From NCBI GenBank assembly GCA_014338005.1, contig QUBZ01000005.1, forward strand, positions 17,301 to 81,300: 64,000 bases of DNA, read 5' to 3'. The number at the start of each line of letters is the position of its first letter. The first letter of the stretch is position 1. The notes beneath the pieces were generated by a model. That model saw nothing but the letters and a program-made list of their open reading frames with translations, made no database searches and was not told the origin of the DNA. Made by a program: the position numbers and the translations under genes. The stretch is from Chloroflexota bacterium (lineage in GTDB: Bacteria; Chloroflexota; Anaerolineae; Aggregatilineales; Phototrophicaceae). This document shows positions 34,178-44,482 of this stretch, piece by piece.

Positions 34178-35704
34178 ATGATACGCCGATTGAACCACCG
34201 AACCACCGAACTGCTGTTGTTTTTTATACTGCTTGTCGCTTATGTGTACGTGCTGCCGCGTTGGGCGGAGTGGAGTCAGAATTCGCGCCTGAATCTGACG
34301 CTGGCGATTGTAGATCAAGGCACGCTGCGGATTGACGATTATTACCAGAACACCGGCGATTATGCGAAATTCGAGGGGCATTATTACACCGATAAAGCGC
34401 CGGGGCCTTCTTTCCTGGGCGTGCCGGTGTATGCGGTCGTGCGCCCGCTTTTGCAGTCGGCGCCGGCGCAAAGCCTGCTGGAGCGCATTTCCAGCAGTTC
34501 CGCCTTCAGTGATACGCTGAACGAAGAAGGAACGGGGCTGCAAAAGGATAAAATTTACCACGCGGCGGTTTTAACCATCGTCACGTTTTTTGTCAGCGCG
34601 CTACCGACGGCGGCGCTGGCTGTGCTGCTGTTCCGCTTTTTTACGCAGATCGGCGTGGGGGCGGGCTGGAGCGCGAGCGCGGCGCTGATTTATGGCCTGG
34701 CGACCCCGGCTTTCACTTACGGCGCGGCGCTGTTCAGCCACCAGTTATGCGCGTTTTTGCTGTTCGGCGCGTTTTATATCGGTTTCCAGATTCGGCGCGG
34801 CACGCTGTCGCCGCGCTGGGTGCTGGCCGCCGGTTTTATGCTGGCTTATTCGCTCATTTCAGAATATCCCACCTTTTTGATCGCGGCGGGGGTGTTCCTG
34901 TACATCGTATACGTGCTGTTCACACAGGCCGACCGCCGCGCCCGGCGCTGGGTGATTGGCTTCGTGCTGGCCGGTTTGCCGCCCGGCCTGCTGTTGATGG
35001 CTTATAACTATGCCATCTTCCGCACGCCGCTGCCGGTCGGCTACCAGTATTCCGAACTGTATACCGATCTGCACAGCACCGGATTTTTGAGCCTGACGAG
35101 TCCCCATTTTGACGCGCTGTGGGGCATCAGCTTCAGCACCTATCGCGGTCTGTTTTTCGTCGCGCCGGTGCTGCTGCTGGGGGTTTACGGCCTGTGGCTG
35201 GGCTGGCGGGAGCGCGAGCGGCGCGCCGAATGGACGGTTTGTATCTGGGCGGTTGTGTCCTTCTTCCTGTTTAACGGCTCGTCGGTGATGTGGGAGGGCG
35301 GGTTTTCGGTCGGCCCGCGCTACCTGGTGCCGATGCTGCCCTTTCTGGCTGCCGGCCTGGGCGCTTTCGCCCGGCGGTGGGGCGCGGCGCTGCTGGCGCG
35401 CGCGCTGACGGCGCTGCTGACGGTCTGGTCGGTTTTTGTGGTGTGGGCGGAAACCATCGGCGGGCAGAATTACCCCGGCTGGAATACCAACCCGCTGTTT
35501 GAATATTCCCTGCCGAACCTGGCCGCCGGGGATGTCGCCCGCAACCTGGGTATGGTGATCGGCCTGCGTGGGCTGGTGAGTATGCTGCCGCTGGCGGCGG
35601 CGCTGCTGATTTTAATCGGTCTGCTGGCCTGGAATCTGCGCGCGGCGCGCCAGGCAGCAGATACGCCGGCGGGTGAAGTCGAACCCCAGAGGAGAACTGC
35701 ATGA
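34178..35704 (+). CDS. polytopic membrane protein, probable GT-C-type glycosyltransferase
   Basis: 508 residues with at least ten hydrophobic segments. After the first segment a loop reads LTLAIVDQGTLRIDDYYQNTGDYAKFEGHYYTDKAPGP; such acidic outer loops carry the catalytic residue in GT-C enzymes that use polyprenyl-phosphate sugars. Conserved-looking EYPTF and a VGPRYLVPMLPFL stretch near the C-terminal third support this. No exact family is named. It overlaps the next gene by four bases (ATGA). Confidence 0.7.
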   Translation: MIRRLNHRTTELLLFFILLVAYVYVLPRWAEWSQNSRLNLTLAIVDQGTLRIDDYYQNTGDYAKFEGHYYTDKAPGPSFLGVPVYAVVRPLLQSAPAQSLLERISSSSAFSDTLNEEGTGLQKDKIYHAAVLTIVTFFVSALPTAALAVLLFRFFTQIGVGAGWSASAALIYGLATPAFTYGAALFSHQLCAFLLFGAFYIGFQIRRGTLSPRWVLAAGFMLAYSLISEYPTFLIAAGVFLYIVYVLFTQADRRARRWVIGFVLAGLPPGLLLMAYNYAIFRTPLPVGYQYSELYTDLHSTGFLSLTSPHFDALWGISFSTYRGLFFVAPVLLLGVYGLWLGWRERERRAEWTVCIWAVVSFFLFNGSSVMWEGGFSVGPRYLVPMLPFLAAGLGAFARRWGAALLARALTALLTVWSVFVVWAETIGGQNYPGWNTNPLFEYSLPNLAAGDVARNLGMVIGLRGLVSMLPLAAALLILIGLLAWNLRAARQAADTPAGEVEPQRRTA

Positions 35705-37188
35705 TGTCGCTGCGTCGTTCCGATTGGCTGCCGGCGGTGGGGCTGGCCGCGCTGGCGCTGCTTTTGCGCCTGCCGTTCCTCAGCCAGTATCTGTATCACT
35801 GGGATTCGGTGAATTTTGCGCTCAGCCTGAACCATTATGACGTGCGGCTGCACCAGCCGCATCCACCGGGTTATTTTCTGTACTCGCTGCTCGGCAGCGG
35901 CATCAACGCGGTGGTGAACAACCCGAATATCAGCCTCAGCCTCATCAGCCTGATCGGCGGCGTACTGGGGGTGGTGGCGCTGTACTGGTTGGGGAAGGCG
36001 ATGTTTGGCCGGGAAGTGGGCATCATCGCCGCGCTGCTGGCCGTAACCAGCCCGATGCACTGGTTTTACAGTGAGATCGCGCTTTCTTATGCGCTGGAAT
36101 TTTTCCTGGTGACGCTGATCGCCGGCCTGTGTTACCTGCAATGGTCGGGCAGCCGGCGGCTGTGGCCCTGGCTGGCGCTGCTGCTGGCGGCGGCGGGCGG
36201 TGTGCGGCAGAACGATCTGGTCTTTTTGCTGCCGCTGTGGCTGGTCAGCCTGTATCCGCTTGGCTGGCGGGAACGAATCGGCAGTGTAGTCATTTTGGGC
36301 GTGGGCGTGCTGGTCTGGTTCGTCCCGATGGCGGCGCTTTCGGGCGGGTTGGGCGAGTATCTGGCGGCGGTTCGCGGGGCGAGCGAGGAAATCGGCCAGG
36401 CTTCGGTGCTGGTTTCGTTCAACGAACTGGCGCTGAACGTGGGGCGTATGGTCATTTACCTGAGCTACAGCATCCTGTTGGGAATCGTGCCGCTGCTGTG
36501 GGGCGCGTGGCGGGCGGCACGCCATCCGCGCGCGCTGCTGGCCGACAAACGCGCCTGGGTGATCGTCCTGTGGACTGCTCCGGCGTTCGCATTTTACATC
36601 GTGGTGCATCTGCGGCAGCACGGCCACGTGTTCACCTTTTTACCGGCCATCTACCTGCTCATCGCGCTGTCTATCGCCGACCTGGCCCGCCAGATGGGGC
36701 GCGAACGCTGGCAGCGGGCGGCAGCCGGGGTGACGGCGGTGGTGGCCGCCGCCGCCGGGCTGTTTTTCCTGATGTCTCCGCCCGCGCTGCTGGGTATGAA
36801 ACAGGTGGCGCTGCAAACCCCCAGCCGCGCGACCATTGCCGCGCGCGATACCTTCCTGGGCGAGCGAGTGACGGCCATCCGCGACACCTTCGACCCGGCG
36901 ACGACCATCGTACTGGGCGATTCGATCAACTTCCGTCACCCGGATTTTTATTTTGCCGATTTTCAGAAGGCCGAATCGTCCGAAGCGGCAGTTTTGCGCG
37001 TGCCGGAAAACGTTCGCGCGGTGGTGCTGCTGGGGGATGACATCCTGCCGCAGCTCACCGCCGAAACCGGCGCGTCGTTCCTGACGCTGCCGAACGGCGA
37101 TACCCTGCGATATGTGTCCTCGGATGATGGAGACGGCTTAAACCGGCTGCTAATGGCCGGGCTGAACACCGAACCGCCGGGCGGCTGA
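35701..37188 (+). CDS. GT39-like membrane glycosyltransferase
   Basis: 495 residues with about ten membrane segments. The first outer loop has YHWDSVNFALSLNHYDV and HQPHPPGYFLYSLL, the pattern of the PMT/ArnT (GT-C) superfamily, in which the Asp binds the acceptor or metal. The C-terminal ~115 residues form a soluble outer domain. It would move a sugar from polyprenyl phosphate to a glycan, lipid or protein outside the membrane. Translationally coupled to the upstream membrane protein. Confidence 0.8.
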   Translation: MMSLRRSDWLPAVGLAALALLLRLPFLSQYLYHWDSVNFALSLNHYDVRLHQPHPPGYFLYSLLGSGINAVVNNPNISLSLISLIGGVLGVVALYWLGKAMFGREVGIIAALLAVTSPMHWFYSEIALSYALEFFLVTLIAGLCYLQWSGSRRLWPWLALLLAAAGGVRQNDLVFLLPLWLVSLYPLGWRERIGSVVILGVGVLVWFVPMAALSGGLGEYLAAVRGASEEIGQASVLVSFNELALNVGRMVIYLSYSILLGIVPLLWGAWRAARHPRALLADKRAWVIVLWTAPAFAFYIVVHLRQHGHVFTFLPAIYLLIALSIADLARQMGRERWQRAAAGVTAVVAAAAGLFFLMSPPALLGMKQVALQTPSRATIAARDTFLGERVTAIRDTFDPATTIVLGDSINFRHPDFYFADFQKAESSEAAVLRVPENVRAVVLLGDDILPQLTAETGASFLTLPNGDTLRYVSSDDGDGLNRLLMAGLNTEPPGG

Positions 37189-37211
37189 TTCCGGCGGTCG
37201 GCGCGGGCGGA

Positions 37212-38738
37212 TCACCGGCTGTTGTTGTTGATCGGCACGGTAAAGACGAACCGCGCGCCGTGTTCGGGAGCTTTTTCATAGTGGATTTCGCCGCCGTGCG
37301 CGCGCACCATACGGTTGACGATCGCCAGGCCGAGGCCCGTTCCGCGCGGCTTGCCATGCGTAAAACCCGGTTCAAAAATGGCCGAAACGATATGTTCCGG
37401 GATGCCCGGCCCGTCATCAGTTATGCTGAAACGGATGGCACTGCCGTCGGCCTCGGCGCTGATTTCCACCTGCGAGCCGCCGTTGGTTTCGATGGCGTCA
37501 ATCGAATTGTTGACGAGGTTCTGGAAAACCCGCACGAAACGCGGGCGGTCTACGTTGATGGTAAAACCGCGCGCCGCTTCGTAGTTCATAAGGATTTTAA
37601 CCGGCTGTTCCAGCCCTGGCGGGTTGAGCAAATCGGCCACCTGTTCCATGATGTCGTCCACGCGGACGGGCGATTTTTTCACGTTTTCGTCGCCCTGGAT
37701 GTAGTCCAGGATTTCCTGCGCCATAGCTGAAAAAACGGTCACGTATTTGATAATCTGCCCGGCGTACTGGTAGCGTTCCTCGAAGGTGACATCTTCTTCC
37801 TGAAGGATGCCGGCATAACCCATGACGTTGTTCAGGGGGTTACGCATGTCGTGTACCAGGCTGCCGACGGTCTGGCCGATGATGCTTAACCGTTCGGCGC
37901 GGCTGAGCTGGTCGCGGGCGGCCTGGAGTTCGGCCAGGGCGGCCTCAAGCTGCGCGTTGCGCTGGGCGCGTTCCGCCAGCAGGCGGACGGCGTAAATAAA
38001 AAGCGAGGTATTCTGCGCCAGCGCCGTCAGCAGATTAACATCATTGGCTTTAAAAGTTTTGTTTTCGGCCTCGTACAGCAGCACCAGGATGCCCAGCAGT
38101 TGGTCGTCGTACCGCAGGGGCGCGCAGATGATCTTTTCGGCGTCGAAAAGCTGAGCGTCTTCGTAAGCGTAAAGCGTACTGAGCGCCAGTTCATGCACGC
38201 GGCCCTGCCAGAAGTCCGGCGGAAACTGGTCGCCAAAATAACTGACGGGGATGAGGGTGGACTGCCGGGAGTCCCAGCTGTAGATGATGCCGGCATCGGC
38301 TTGGATGATGCGGTTGGTTTCCAGCAGGACGCTTTTAAAAATTTCTTCCTGCGGCGCGCCCTGGACAAAACTGTCGCCCAGGCCATAGATAAGGTTAAGC
38401 TCATCGTAACGCGCCAGCACTTCCTCGGCCAACTGCTGCCGCCGCCAGATTTCCGTCGCCATCTGCGATAAATATGCGGCCAGAAAAGCCGCAGCCGGCG
38501 CGGCAGACGCAGCCGGGGCGGCGGCATAAATCAACACCTGTCCCATCTCTTGATGATCTACCCGGATGGCCGCCTGGGCGACACACGGATGGTCAGACGG
38601 GTTTCCGTAATAAATGTCCCCTTGAGCATCGGCGATGACAATGCTGCCGACTGCGCCGGCAAAATTCTCGAAGGAAGGGATGACATCCTCCAGAACCGAT
38701 AGCGGTAGAGTTGTATTCAGATGGGTTTTCCCCAACAC
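37212..38738 (-). CDS. GAF-domain sensor histidine kinase
   Basis: 508 residues, no membrane segment, so a cytoplasmic sensor. A GAF-like domain covers about 120-260 (NLIYGLGDSFVQGAPQEEIF...). The kinase core has the H-box LVHDMRNPLNN (His near 294), N-box NLVNNSIDAIETNGG, DDGPGIP and GTGLGLAIVNRMV. HDMRNP in place of HELRTP is typical of NtrB/HPK4-type kinases. It starts with GTG at 38738 after AGAGGAAAA. The response regulator gene lies just upstream on the same strand, so the two form a pair. Confidence 0.9.
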   Translation of the reverse strand: MLGKTHLNTTLPLSVLEDVIPSFENFAGAVGSIVIADAQGDIYYGNPSDHPCVAQAAIRVDHQEMGQVLIYAAAPAASAAPAAAFLAAYLSQMATEIWRRQQLAEEVLARYDELNLIYGLGDSFVQGAPQEEIFKSVLLETNRIIQADAGIIYSWDSRQSTLIPVSYFGDQFPPDFWQGRVHELALSTLYAYEDAQLFDAEKIICAPLRYDDQLLGILVLLYEAENKTFKANDVNLLTALAQNTSLFIYAVRLLAERAQRNAQLEAALAELQAARDQLSRAERLSIIGQTVGSLVHDMRNPLNNVMGYAGILQEEDVTFEERYQYAGQIIKYVTVFSAMAQEILDYIQGDENVKKSPVRVDDIMEQVADLLNPPGLEQPVKILMNYEAARGFTINVDRPRFVRVFQNLVNNSIDAIETNGGSQVEISAEADGSAIRFSITDDGPGIPEHIVSAIFEPGFTHGKPRGTGLGLAIVNRMVRAHGGEIHYEKAPEHGARFVFTVPINNNSR

Positions 38739-38814
38739 GGCTTTTCCTCTGTCATGCTGATCGGCAGGCTATTATTGATTGTATAACAAGTCGCGCAGCG
38801 GCACAATCCGCGCT

Positions 38815-39213
38815 CTACAGCCCCCACAGCCTGGAAAGCTGGTCGGTCAGGCCGGATGGGTTGAACGGTTTGGTCATGAAGTCGTTCGCGCCGATCTCCC
38901 GCGCCCGCTGGCGGTCGTTTCTATTACCGCGCGCAGTCAAAATGATGATATAAGGGTCATAGTTGGGAATCTGCCGCACGCACTGACAGACATCATAACC
39001 GTTCATTTTGGGCAGCAGCACATCCAGCAAAATCAGGTCGGGGTGTTCGCGGCGGGCGATCTCCAGCGCCTCCTCGCCGTCTTCTGCAAGCAAAATATGC
39101 AGGGAGGATAAGCGCATTCGTTCGATGATGTGCGTCAGCAGCACGCGCGTCATATCCTCATCATCCACGATGAGGACTTTTCGATGTTTACCATCCGGGT
39201 TGGTTTGGAGCAT
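38815..39213 (-). CDS. single-domain response regulator
   Basis: 132 residues, receiver domain only: DDED acidic cluster (17-20), phospho-acceptor Asp64 (LILLDVLLPKMNGYDV), Lys115 (DFMTKPFN). No output domain; it may work like CheY or pass phosphate on. It precedes the GAF kinase by 76 bases in the same direction, so it is its likely partner. Confidence 0.9.
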   Translation of the reverse strand: MLQTNPDGKHRKVLIVDDEDMTRVLLTHIIERMRLSSLHILLAEDGEEALEIARREHPDLILLDVLLPKMNGYDVCQCVRQIPNYDPYIIILTARGNRNDRQRAREIGANDFMTKPFNPSGLTDQLSRLWGL

Positions 39214-39321
39214 GGCTGGCCTATTGTTGGTTAACCTGGATATTAGTATGCTTTTTCACACAGCTTGTTTATCATTATATGCCGGAATCGGGAAATAGAC
39301 CTAAAAGGTTTGTGTTAAAAC

Positions 39322-39355
39322 AAAAATAAAAAGGCACGGTTTTTTGCCGTGCCTT
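39322..39355 (-). terminator. terminator of icd
   Basis: AAGGCACGG (39331-39339) and CCGTGCCTT (39347-39355) form a perfect 9-bp stem; on the minus strand TTTTTATTTTTG follows. It lies 21 bases past the icd stop. Confidence 0.9.
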
Positions 39356-39376
39356 GAAGCGGCGCGCGATGCGCTT

Positions 39377-40624
39377 TTAAGCCATGTTGCGGATGATGGC
39401 GGTCGCAAACTCGCTGGTTTTGACCTCAACGGCTCCGGCCATCTGGCGGGCGAAGTCGTAGGTAACGATCTTTTCATCGAGCGTCTTTTCGTAAGCGCGG
39501 GTGATGAGGTCGGCGGCTTCCTGCCAGCCGATATGTTCCAGCATCATCACACCGCTGAACAGCAGCGAACCAGGGTTCACCTTGTCCAGGTTGGAATATT
39601 TGGGCGCGGTGCCGTGCGTGGCTTCAAACATGGCGATGGTGTCGCCGATGTTCGCGCCGGGCGCGATACCCACGCCGCCAACCTCGGCGGCCAGCGCGTC
39701 GCTCAGGTAGTCGCCGTTGAGGTTGGGTGTGGCGATCACGTCGAATTCTGACGGGCGCAGCAGCATCTTCTGGAACATGATGTCAGCGATAACATCCTGG
39801 ACAAGGATTTTGCCTTCTGGGACTTTGCCGCCGTGTTTGGCCTCGACTTCCGCCCAAGTGATAGTTTGATCCGGGAACTCCTCGGCGGCGACTTCGTAGC
39901 CCCATTTCTGGAAAGCGCCTTCGGTGAACTTCTGGATGTTACCTTTGTGCATGAAGGTGACGCTTTTACGCCCGCGCTGGAGGGCGTAGCGGATGGCGGC
40001 GCGCACCAGCCGTTTGGTGCCAAAGGCGCTGATCGGTTTGATGCCCAGGCCGGCCCCCTCGAAAAATTCCGCGCCCATTTCTTCCCGCAAAAAGCGCGCG
40101 AGTCTGGCATTTTCCGGCGTCCCGGCCTCGTATTCGATGCCGGCGTACACGTCTTCGGTGTTTTCGCGGAAGATCACCACATCCACTTCTTCGGGGTGTT
40201 TGAGCGGGCTGGGAACACCGCGATACCAGCGCACCGGGCGGACGCAGCTGTACAGGTCAAGCACCTGGCGGATGGTGACGTTAAGGCTGCGGAAACCGCC
40301 GCCGACCGGGGTCGTCAGCGGGCCTTTAATGCCGATCAGGAACTCGCGCATGGCCTCGAAGGTTTCTTCCGGCATGTAGCTGCCGTCATACACCGAAGCG
40401 GCTTTTTCCCCGGCGTAAATTTCCATCCAGGCAATCCGGCGGCTACCGTTATAGGCTTTTTCGACGGCGGCATCCCAGATGCGTTTGCTGGCCTTCATGA
40501 TGTCCGGGCCGATTCCATCCCCTTCGATGAAGCAGATGATAGGATTATCCGGCACGTTCAGGCGGCCATCCTGAGCCGTGATTTTTTGTCCGTCCAGCGG
40601 GACAACTACCTTCTCGTAAGTCAT
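39377..40624 (-). CDS. icd: isocitrate dehydrogenase (NADP-dependent type)
   Basis: Oxidises isocitrate to 2-oxoglutarate in the TCA cycle. 415 residues, as in E. coli Icd (416). [12 protein letters not shown], the substrate loop [13 protein letters not shown] (with the Ser that is phosphorylated in E. coli), [12 protein letters not shown], the metal-binding [15 protein letters not shown] and ATHGTAPKY are present; the Lys-Tyr after ATHGTAP is the NADP-type residue pair. The ATG at 40624 has AGGAGAT upstream, and the extra open frame before it is not coding. Confidence 0.95.
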   Translation of the reverse strand: MTYEKVVVPLDGQKITAQDGRLNVPDNPIICFIEGDGIGPDIMKASKRIWDAAVEKAYNGSRRIAWMEIYAGEKAASVYDGSYMPEETFEAMREFLIGIKGPLTTPVGGGFRSLNVTIRQVLDLYSCVRPVRWYRGVPSPLKHPEEVDVVIFRENTEDVYAGIEYEAGTPENARLARFLREEMGAEFFEGAGLGIKPISAFGTKRLVRAAIRYALQRGRKSVTFMHKGNIQKFTEGAFQKWGYEVAAEEFPDQTITWAEVEAKHGGKVPEGKILVQDVIADIMFQKMLLRPSEFDVIATPNLNGDYLSDALAAEVGGVGIAPGANIGDTIAMFEATHGTAPKYSNLDKVNPGSLLFSGVMMLEHIGWQEAADLITRAYEKTLDEKIVTYDFARQMAGAVEVKTSEFATAIIRNMA

Positions 40625-40776
40625 AAATCCGCGATCTCCTGAAATGTGCGAGGTTTGACCGTAATTATACGCCTTCAACCCGCTTATGACCATAGACGGC
40701 AGGCCGGAAATTTGTCGGGAGTCCGGCGCGGGTGCTAAACTACAGGCTGAGGAGCAGCGCGCTGGGAGGAACAACA

Positions 40777-41856
40777 ATGGGTTCCGCGATTATTGAGGTC
40801 GGTCTTGGCCTGGTTTTGACCTATTTTGTGTTAAGCGTGGTGGTAACGCAGATCAATAATCTCATCATCAATGGCTTGAATCTGCGGGCGGAAAATTTGC
40901 GCGCCTGGTTTCACCGGACGATCACCGATGATTTTGTGCGCTATGAGGTGCTGGCGCATCCGATGATTAATATGGCGGAGACGCAGTCCGCGCTCAAACG
41001 GCCCAGCCGTCTGCGGCGGATACTGAATGGTCTGAAGCGCCGGATGGTCGGGCTGCTGATTCCGGGGGCGGAGCAGCATTATTCCACCACCGATGTTTCG
41101 TATGTTTCGCCCGGCGTGCTGACCAATGTGCTGGTGAACCTGTTCATTGAGGACAAAGAGGCGCTGGTCGAACTTTCTGACGAAGACAAGGTGAAGGCGC
41201 TCATCGCAGCCATGAAAGACCGGATCGAGGATACGCCGCTGGAGCAAACCCTGGAAACCGTGCTGGCGACGGCGCGATCTTTACAGGACGCGGAAGCCAA
41301 ATTGGCCGCCTGGTTCGATAATGCCATGAGCAACCTCAGCAACTTGTTCAAGCGGCGGGTGCAGTTCATCTCGTTTGTGGTCGGGATGCTGGTTTCAATT
41401 GCCTTGAACGTGGACACCCTGCATCTGGCACGAACGCTGTGGAATGACCCGGCCATGCGCGAAACGGTGGTTTTCGCGGCGGAAAACGCAGCCCGGGGGC
41501 AGCTGGTGGAGATGGCGCAGGCCGACGGTGAGGCTTCGGCGGACATTCAGCGCCTGCGCGACACGGTGCAGACCTTCCTTGACCTGCGGCTGCCGATTGG
41601 TTGGGAGGTGAACCCATCCGACCAGGCGGTTGCCCTGGGCAGCCCACGAAATGCGGCCAACTTCTCACCGGTGGTCAACCCGGAGGGGTGGCTGGGCTTC
41701 CTGGTTCTCAAGCTGGCGGGGTGGCTTATCACGTCCTTCGCCATCATGCAGGGGTCGGACTTCTGGTTTAACCTGCTGGGACGGCTGACTTCGGCACGGG
41801 CGGCCATCGCCAAAGCCCCGGAGTCCGGGCAGCCTGCTTTCGGCGGGCAGGGGTAG
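40777..41856 (+). CDS. membrane protein of unknown function
   Basis: 359 residues; GGGAGGA before the ATG at 40777. Membrane segments at about 4-26, 194-214 and 305-325. The region between the first two (27-190) is soluble, helical and highly charged (residues ~30-130 with many Arg/Lys; 125-170 acidic, [18 protein letters not shown]). I do not recognise a family. A chain of amphipathic helices between membrane anchors suggests a scaffold or channel-like assembly. It is a single-gene unit divergent from icd. Confidence 0.7.
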   Translation: MGSAIIEVGLGLVLTYFVLSVVVTQINNLIINGLNLRAENLRAWFHRTITDDFVRYEVLAHPMINMAETQSALKRPSRLRRILNGLKRRMVGLLIPGAEQHYSTTDVSYVSPGVLTNVLVNLFIEDKEALVELSDEDKVKALIAAMKDRIEDTPLEQTLETVLATARSLQDAEAKLAAWFDNAMSNLSNLFKRRVQFISFVVGMLVSIALNVDTLHLARTLWNDPAMRETVVFAAENAARGQLVEMAQADGEASADIQRLRDTVQTFLDLRLPIGWEVNPSDQAVALGSPRNAANFSPVVNPEGWLGFLVLKLAGWLITSFAIMQGSDFWFNLLGRLTSARAAIAKAPESGQPAFGGQG

Positions 41857-41864
41857 GCGGATAA

Positions 41865-41891
41865 ATGCCCCGCCGGCGCCCGACGGGGCAT
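41865..41891. other. hairpin between convergent genes
   Basis: ATGCCCCG and CGGGGCAT form an 8-bp stem with a GC-rich loop between two genes that end here. There is no T-run on either side, so at best it is a weak bidirectional terminator. Confidence 0.35.
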
Positions 41892-41899
41892 AATGGGCT

Positions 41900-43336
41900 T
41901 TATGTGATGACCTGGCTGCCCAGTTCGCTGCCCAGTTTCAGCAGCATGTCGCGGAATTCCGGCGTGCGCGCTTCGGCGTAAATCCGCAGCACCGGCTCGG
42001 TGCCGCTGGGCCGGATGAGCAGCCAGCTTTTATCGGCCAGATAAAACTTCACGCCGTCCAGGGTGTCCACACGGACGATGCTTTCGCCGCCGACCTGGGC
42101 CGGGGCAGCCGCCACCAGCCATTCGACCATCTGCTTTTTAGGGACGGGATGCGGCAGGCGCGCATCAATACGGCCATAGTGCGCCGGGCCATGGTTGGCC
42201 TGCAAGTCCGCGACGATTTCGTGCAGAGGCGCGTCGTTGGCGGCCATAACCTCCAGCAGCAGCAGCCCCATCAGGATGCCGTCGCCTTCGGGGATGTGGC
42301 CGCGAATGCTGATGCCGCCGCTTTCCTCGCCGCCGATGAGGACATCGTTCTGCATCATCAGGTCGGCGATGTAGTTGAAGCCGACCGGCGTTTCATGCAC
42401 CTTCATGCCGCATTTCTGGGCCAGGCTGTCAATCATAAAAGTGGTGGACACGGTTTTGACCACTTCGCCGCACTGCTGGCGATTTTCGACCAGATGCCGC
42501 AGCACCAGCGCGAAAATGTGGTGCGGGTCAATGAAGCTGCCCAGCGCGTCCACCGCGCCGATGCGGTCGGCGTCGCCGTCGGTCGCCAGCCCCACGTCGG
42601 CGTGCTGGCGCTGCACGGCGGCCACCAGGTCGTTGAGGTAGCGGGCAATCGGCTCCGGGTGGATGCCGCCGAAACCGGGGTTCAAAACACCGCGAATCTC
42701 GGTGATATGGCAGCGGGAACGCGACAGGATGCTGGTAAACGCGCCGCGCCCGGCCCCCCACATGGCATCGGCTACGATGTTTAACTCGCCCTGAGAGATC
42801 AAGTCCAGGTCTACCAGCGTGCCGAGGTGCTGGTAATACGTCCAGGAGGGGTCGAAACGCCGGATGAGGTCAAGATCAAGCGCCCGCTGAAAGTCCATCA
42901 TGTTGGGGCCGCGCGCCTCGCGCTCCATGATTTCCAGCTCTTTTTCGACCAGGGCGCACTGCTCGGCGTTGGCGCTGCCACCGTAGGAGGCTTTCAGTTT
43001 AAAACCGTTGTAGCGCGGCGGGTTGTGGCTGGCCGTGATGACGATGCCGGCGTCGGCGTTTTTTTCCTTGACATTGAAGGAGATGGCCGGGGTCGGGGCA
43101 TCGGTGCGGGTGAGCCATACGATGATGCCGTTGGCTGCCAGGACGCGGGCGGCGTCGGCGGCGAAACGGTCGGACAGAAAACGGGTATCGTAGCCGATCA
43201 CCACCTGCGGCGGGCCGCTGCCGGCGTGCTGTTTCAGCACCGAGTCGGCGACGGCCTGGGCGATCAGGCGCAGATTGGCAAAAGTGAAGGTATCGGCAAT
43301 GACTGCACGCCAGCCGTCGGTGCCAAAACGAATCAT
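41900..43336 (-). CDS. phosphoglucomutase/phosphomannomutase family
   Basis: 478 residues. The phospho-serine loop is ITASHNPP (Ser103); the metal loop is ATDGDADRIG (about 240-250); GGEESGG binds the sugar and RPSGTEPVLRIYAE the phosphate. It interconverts hexose 1- and 6-phosphates; glucose or mannose cannot be told apart by eye. It would supply glucose-1-phosphate for RmlA. It follows the G1PDH-like gene by 41 bases on the same strand. Confidence 0.92.
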   Translation of the reverse strand: MIRFGTDGWRAVIADTFTFANLRLIAQAVADSVLKQHAGSGPPQVVIGYDTRFLSDRFAADAARVLAANGIIVWLTRTDAPTPAISFNVKEKNADAGIVITASHNPPRYNGFKLKASYGGSANAEQCALVEKELEIMEREARGPNMMDFQRALDLDLIRRFDPSWTYYQHLGTLVDLDLISQGELNIVADAMWGAGRGAFTSILSRSRCHITEIRGVLNPGFGGIHPEPIARYLNDLVAAVQRQHADVGLATDGDADRIGAVDALGSFIDPHHIFALVLRHLVENRQQCGEVVKTVSTTFMIDSLAQKCGMKVHETPVGFNYIADLMMQNDVLIGGEESGGISIRGHIPEGDGILMGLLLLEVMAANDAPLHEIVADLQANHGPAHYGRIDARLPHPVPKKQMVEWLVAAAPAQVGGESIVRVDTLDGVKFYLADKSWLLIRPSGTEPVLRIYAEARTPEFRDMLLKLGSELGSQVIT

Positions 43337-43377
43337 CGAAAATGTATCCTTTTCAACTTGTTTAACGTCAACGCTGG

Positions 43378-44406
43378 TTACATGCGCCGTCCGACGGCCT
43401 CCAGGCCGGTTCTCGCCAGCAGGTCGGCAATCTGGGTTGGGCTGGTATCCAGGTCATTGAGAATGCTGTAGGGCAGTTTGTGCAGGCGCACATATTCCGG
43501 CAGCCGGTAAAGCGTTTCCGCGATGTCATCCGGGGCAAGCTGCCCCAGACGGATGCCGGCGGACTGAATCGTATCGCGGATTGGCGCCACATCCTGACCG
43601 TGCAGCGCCGCCGCGATCAGAATGCCCGGCCCGACCAGATCGGCATACGGCACACCATGCCCCCTGGAAACCCGGCGTTCGATGGCATAGGCAAAATACT
43701 GCTCGCTGCCTTCCTGCGGGCGGTTATGGCCGAGCTGGTTGGTGAGCTGCACTTCCAGGCACATCAAATCCAGCAAGTTGGTGAGCGCGTCCACGCGGCC
43801 CTGGCCGACGCCGGCGGCGATTTTGAACGCCTGCTGCGCGATGCCCGCTGCCAGACCTGCCGCCCAGGGTTGAAAGCGCGTTTCCGGCGTGTTCTGGTTG
43901 CGTTCGGCGGCGTAGCGCCAGTCCAGCAGGCCGGTGACGATGCTCAACAGCTCGCAAATGCCTGTGCCGCGCAGGTGCGGAGGCGCATTACGAATGATCT
44001 CCCAGTCCAGGATGACTTTTTCCGCCGGCCCGGTGGTGACGTACCGCACCGTGCCTTCCTCGCGCACGGCCACCAGTGCCGTGAAAAAACCATCCACACT
44101 GAGGGCGGTGGGGATGAGAACAACCGGCAGTTTATTCGCCCAACCGACGAATTTGGCGGCGTCGCAGGCCAGGCCGCCGCCCACGCCGTAGATGACTTCG
44201 ACCTGCTTCGGCAGGCTGTCGGCCAGCATCTTAAAAAATTCATGGTCGGCGGTGTGCGGCTCCGCCTGGATGACCAGCGGCAGATTCAGAAACGGCCCGG
44301 CCACCTGCCAAGATAGGCCGCCGGTGAGCAGGGCGGCGGGGCGGTTTTCCGTAATGCTGCTGATTTCACGGATTTCAATCTGGGGCAAGGGCCAGATTGT
44401 TTTCAT
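43378..44406 (-). CDS. glycerol-1-phosphate dehydrogenase-like protein with altered metal site
   Basis: 342 residues, family of AraM/archaeal G1P dehydrogenase (Fe-ADH_2 type). NAD-binding GVGGGLACDAAKFVGW (74-89), then PTALSVDGFFTALVAV in place of the usual PTAASHDG. The three metal ligands of the family are Asp, His, His; here the first position reads Glu152 (GTGICELLS), the second Gln236 (EGSEQYFAYAIE, normally SEH) and the third His250 (SRGHGVPYADL). So it may bind metal differently, or act on another substrate. GGAGCG precedes the ATG. Co-directional with the phosphohexomutase. Confidence 0.75.
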   Translation of the reverse strand: MKTIWPLPQIEIREISSITENRPAALLTGGLSWQVAGPFLNLPLVIQAEPHTADHEFFKMLADSLPKQVEVIYGVGGGLACDAAKFVGWANKLPVVLIPTALSVDGFFTALVAVREEGTVRYVTTGPAEKVILDWEIIRNAPPHLRGTGICELLSIVTGLLDWRYAAERNQNTPETRFQPWAAGLAAGIAQQAFKIAAGVGQGRVDALTNLLDLMCLEVQLTNQLGHNRPQEGSEQYFAYAIERRVSRGHGVPYADLVGPGILIAAALHGQDVAPIRDTIQSAGIRLGQLAPDDIAETLYRLPEYVRLHKLPYSILNDLDTSPTQIADLLARTGLEAVGRRM

Positions 44407-44482
44407 AATGGCGCTCCATATTTAACGGTTTAGGCCACAATAGGTTAAATATAGTCCGAAAAATCCTAAATTACCATTTTCA

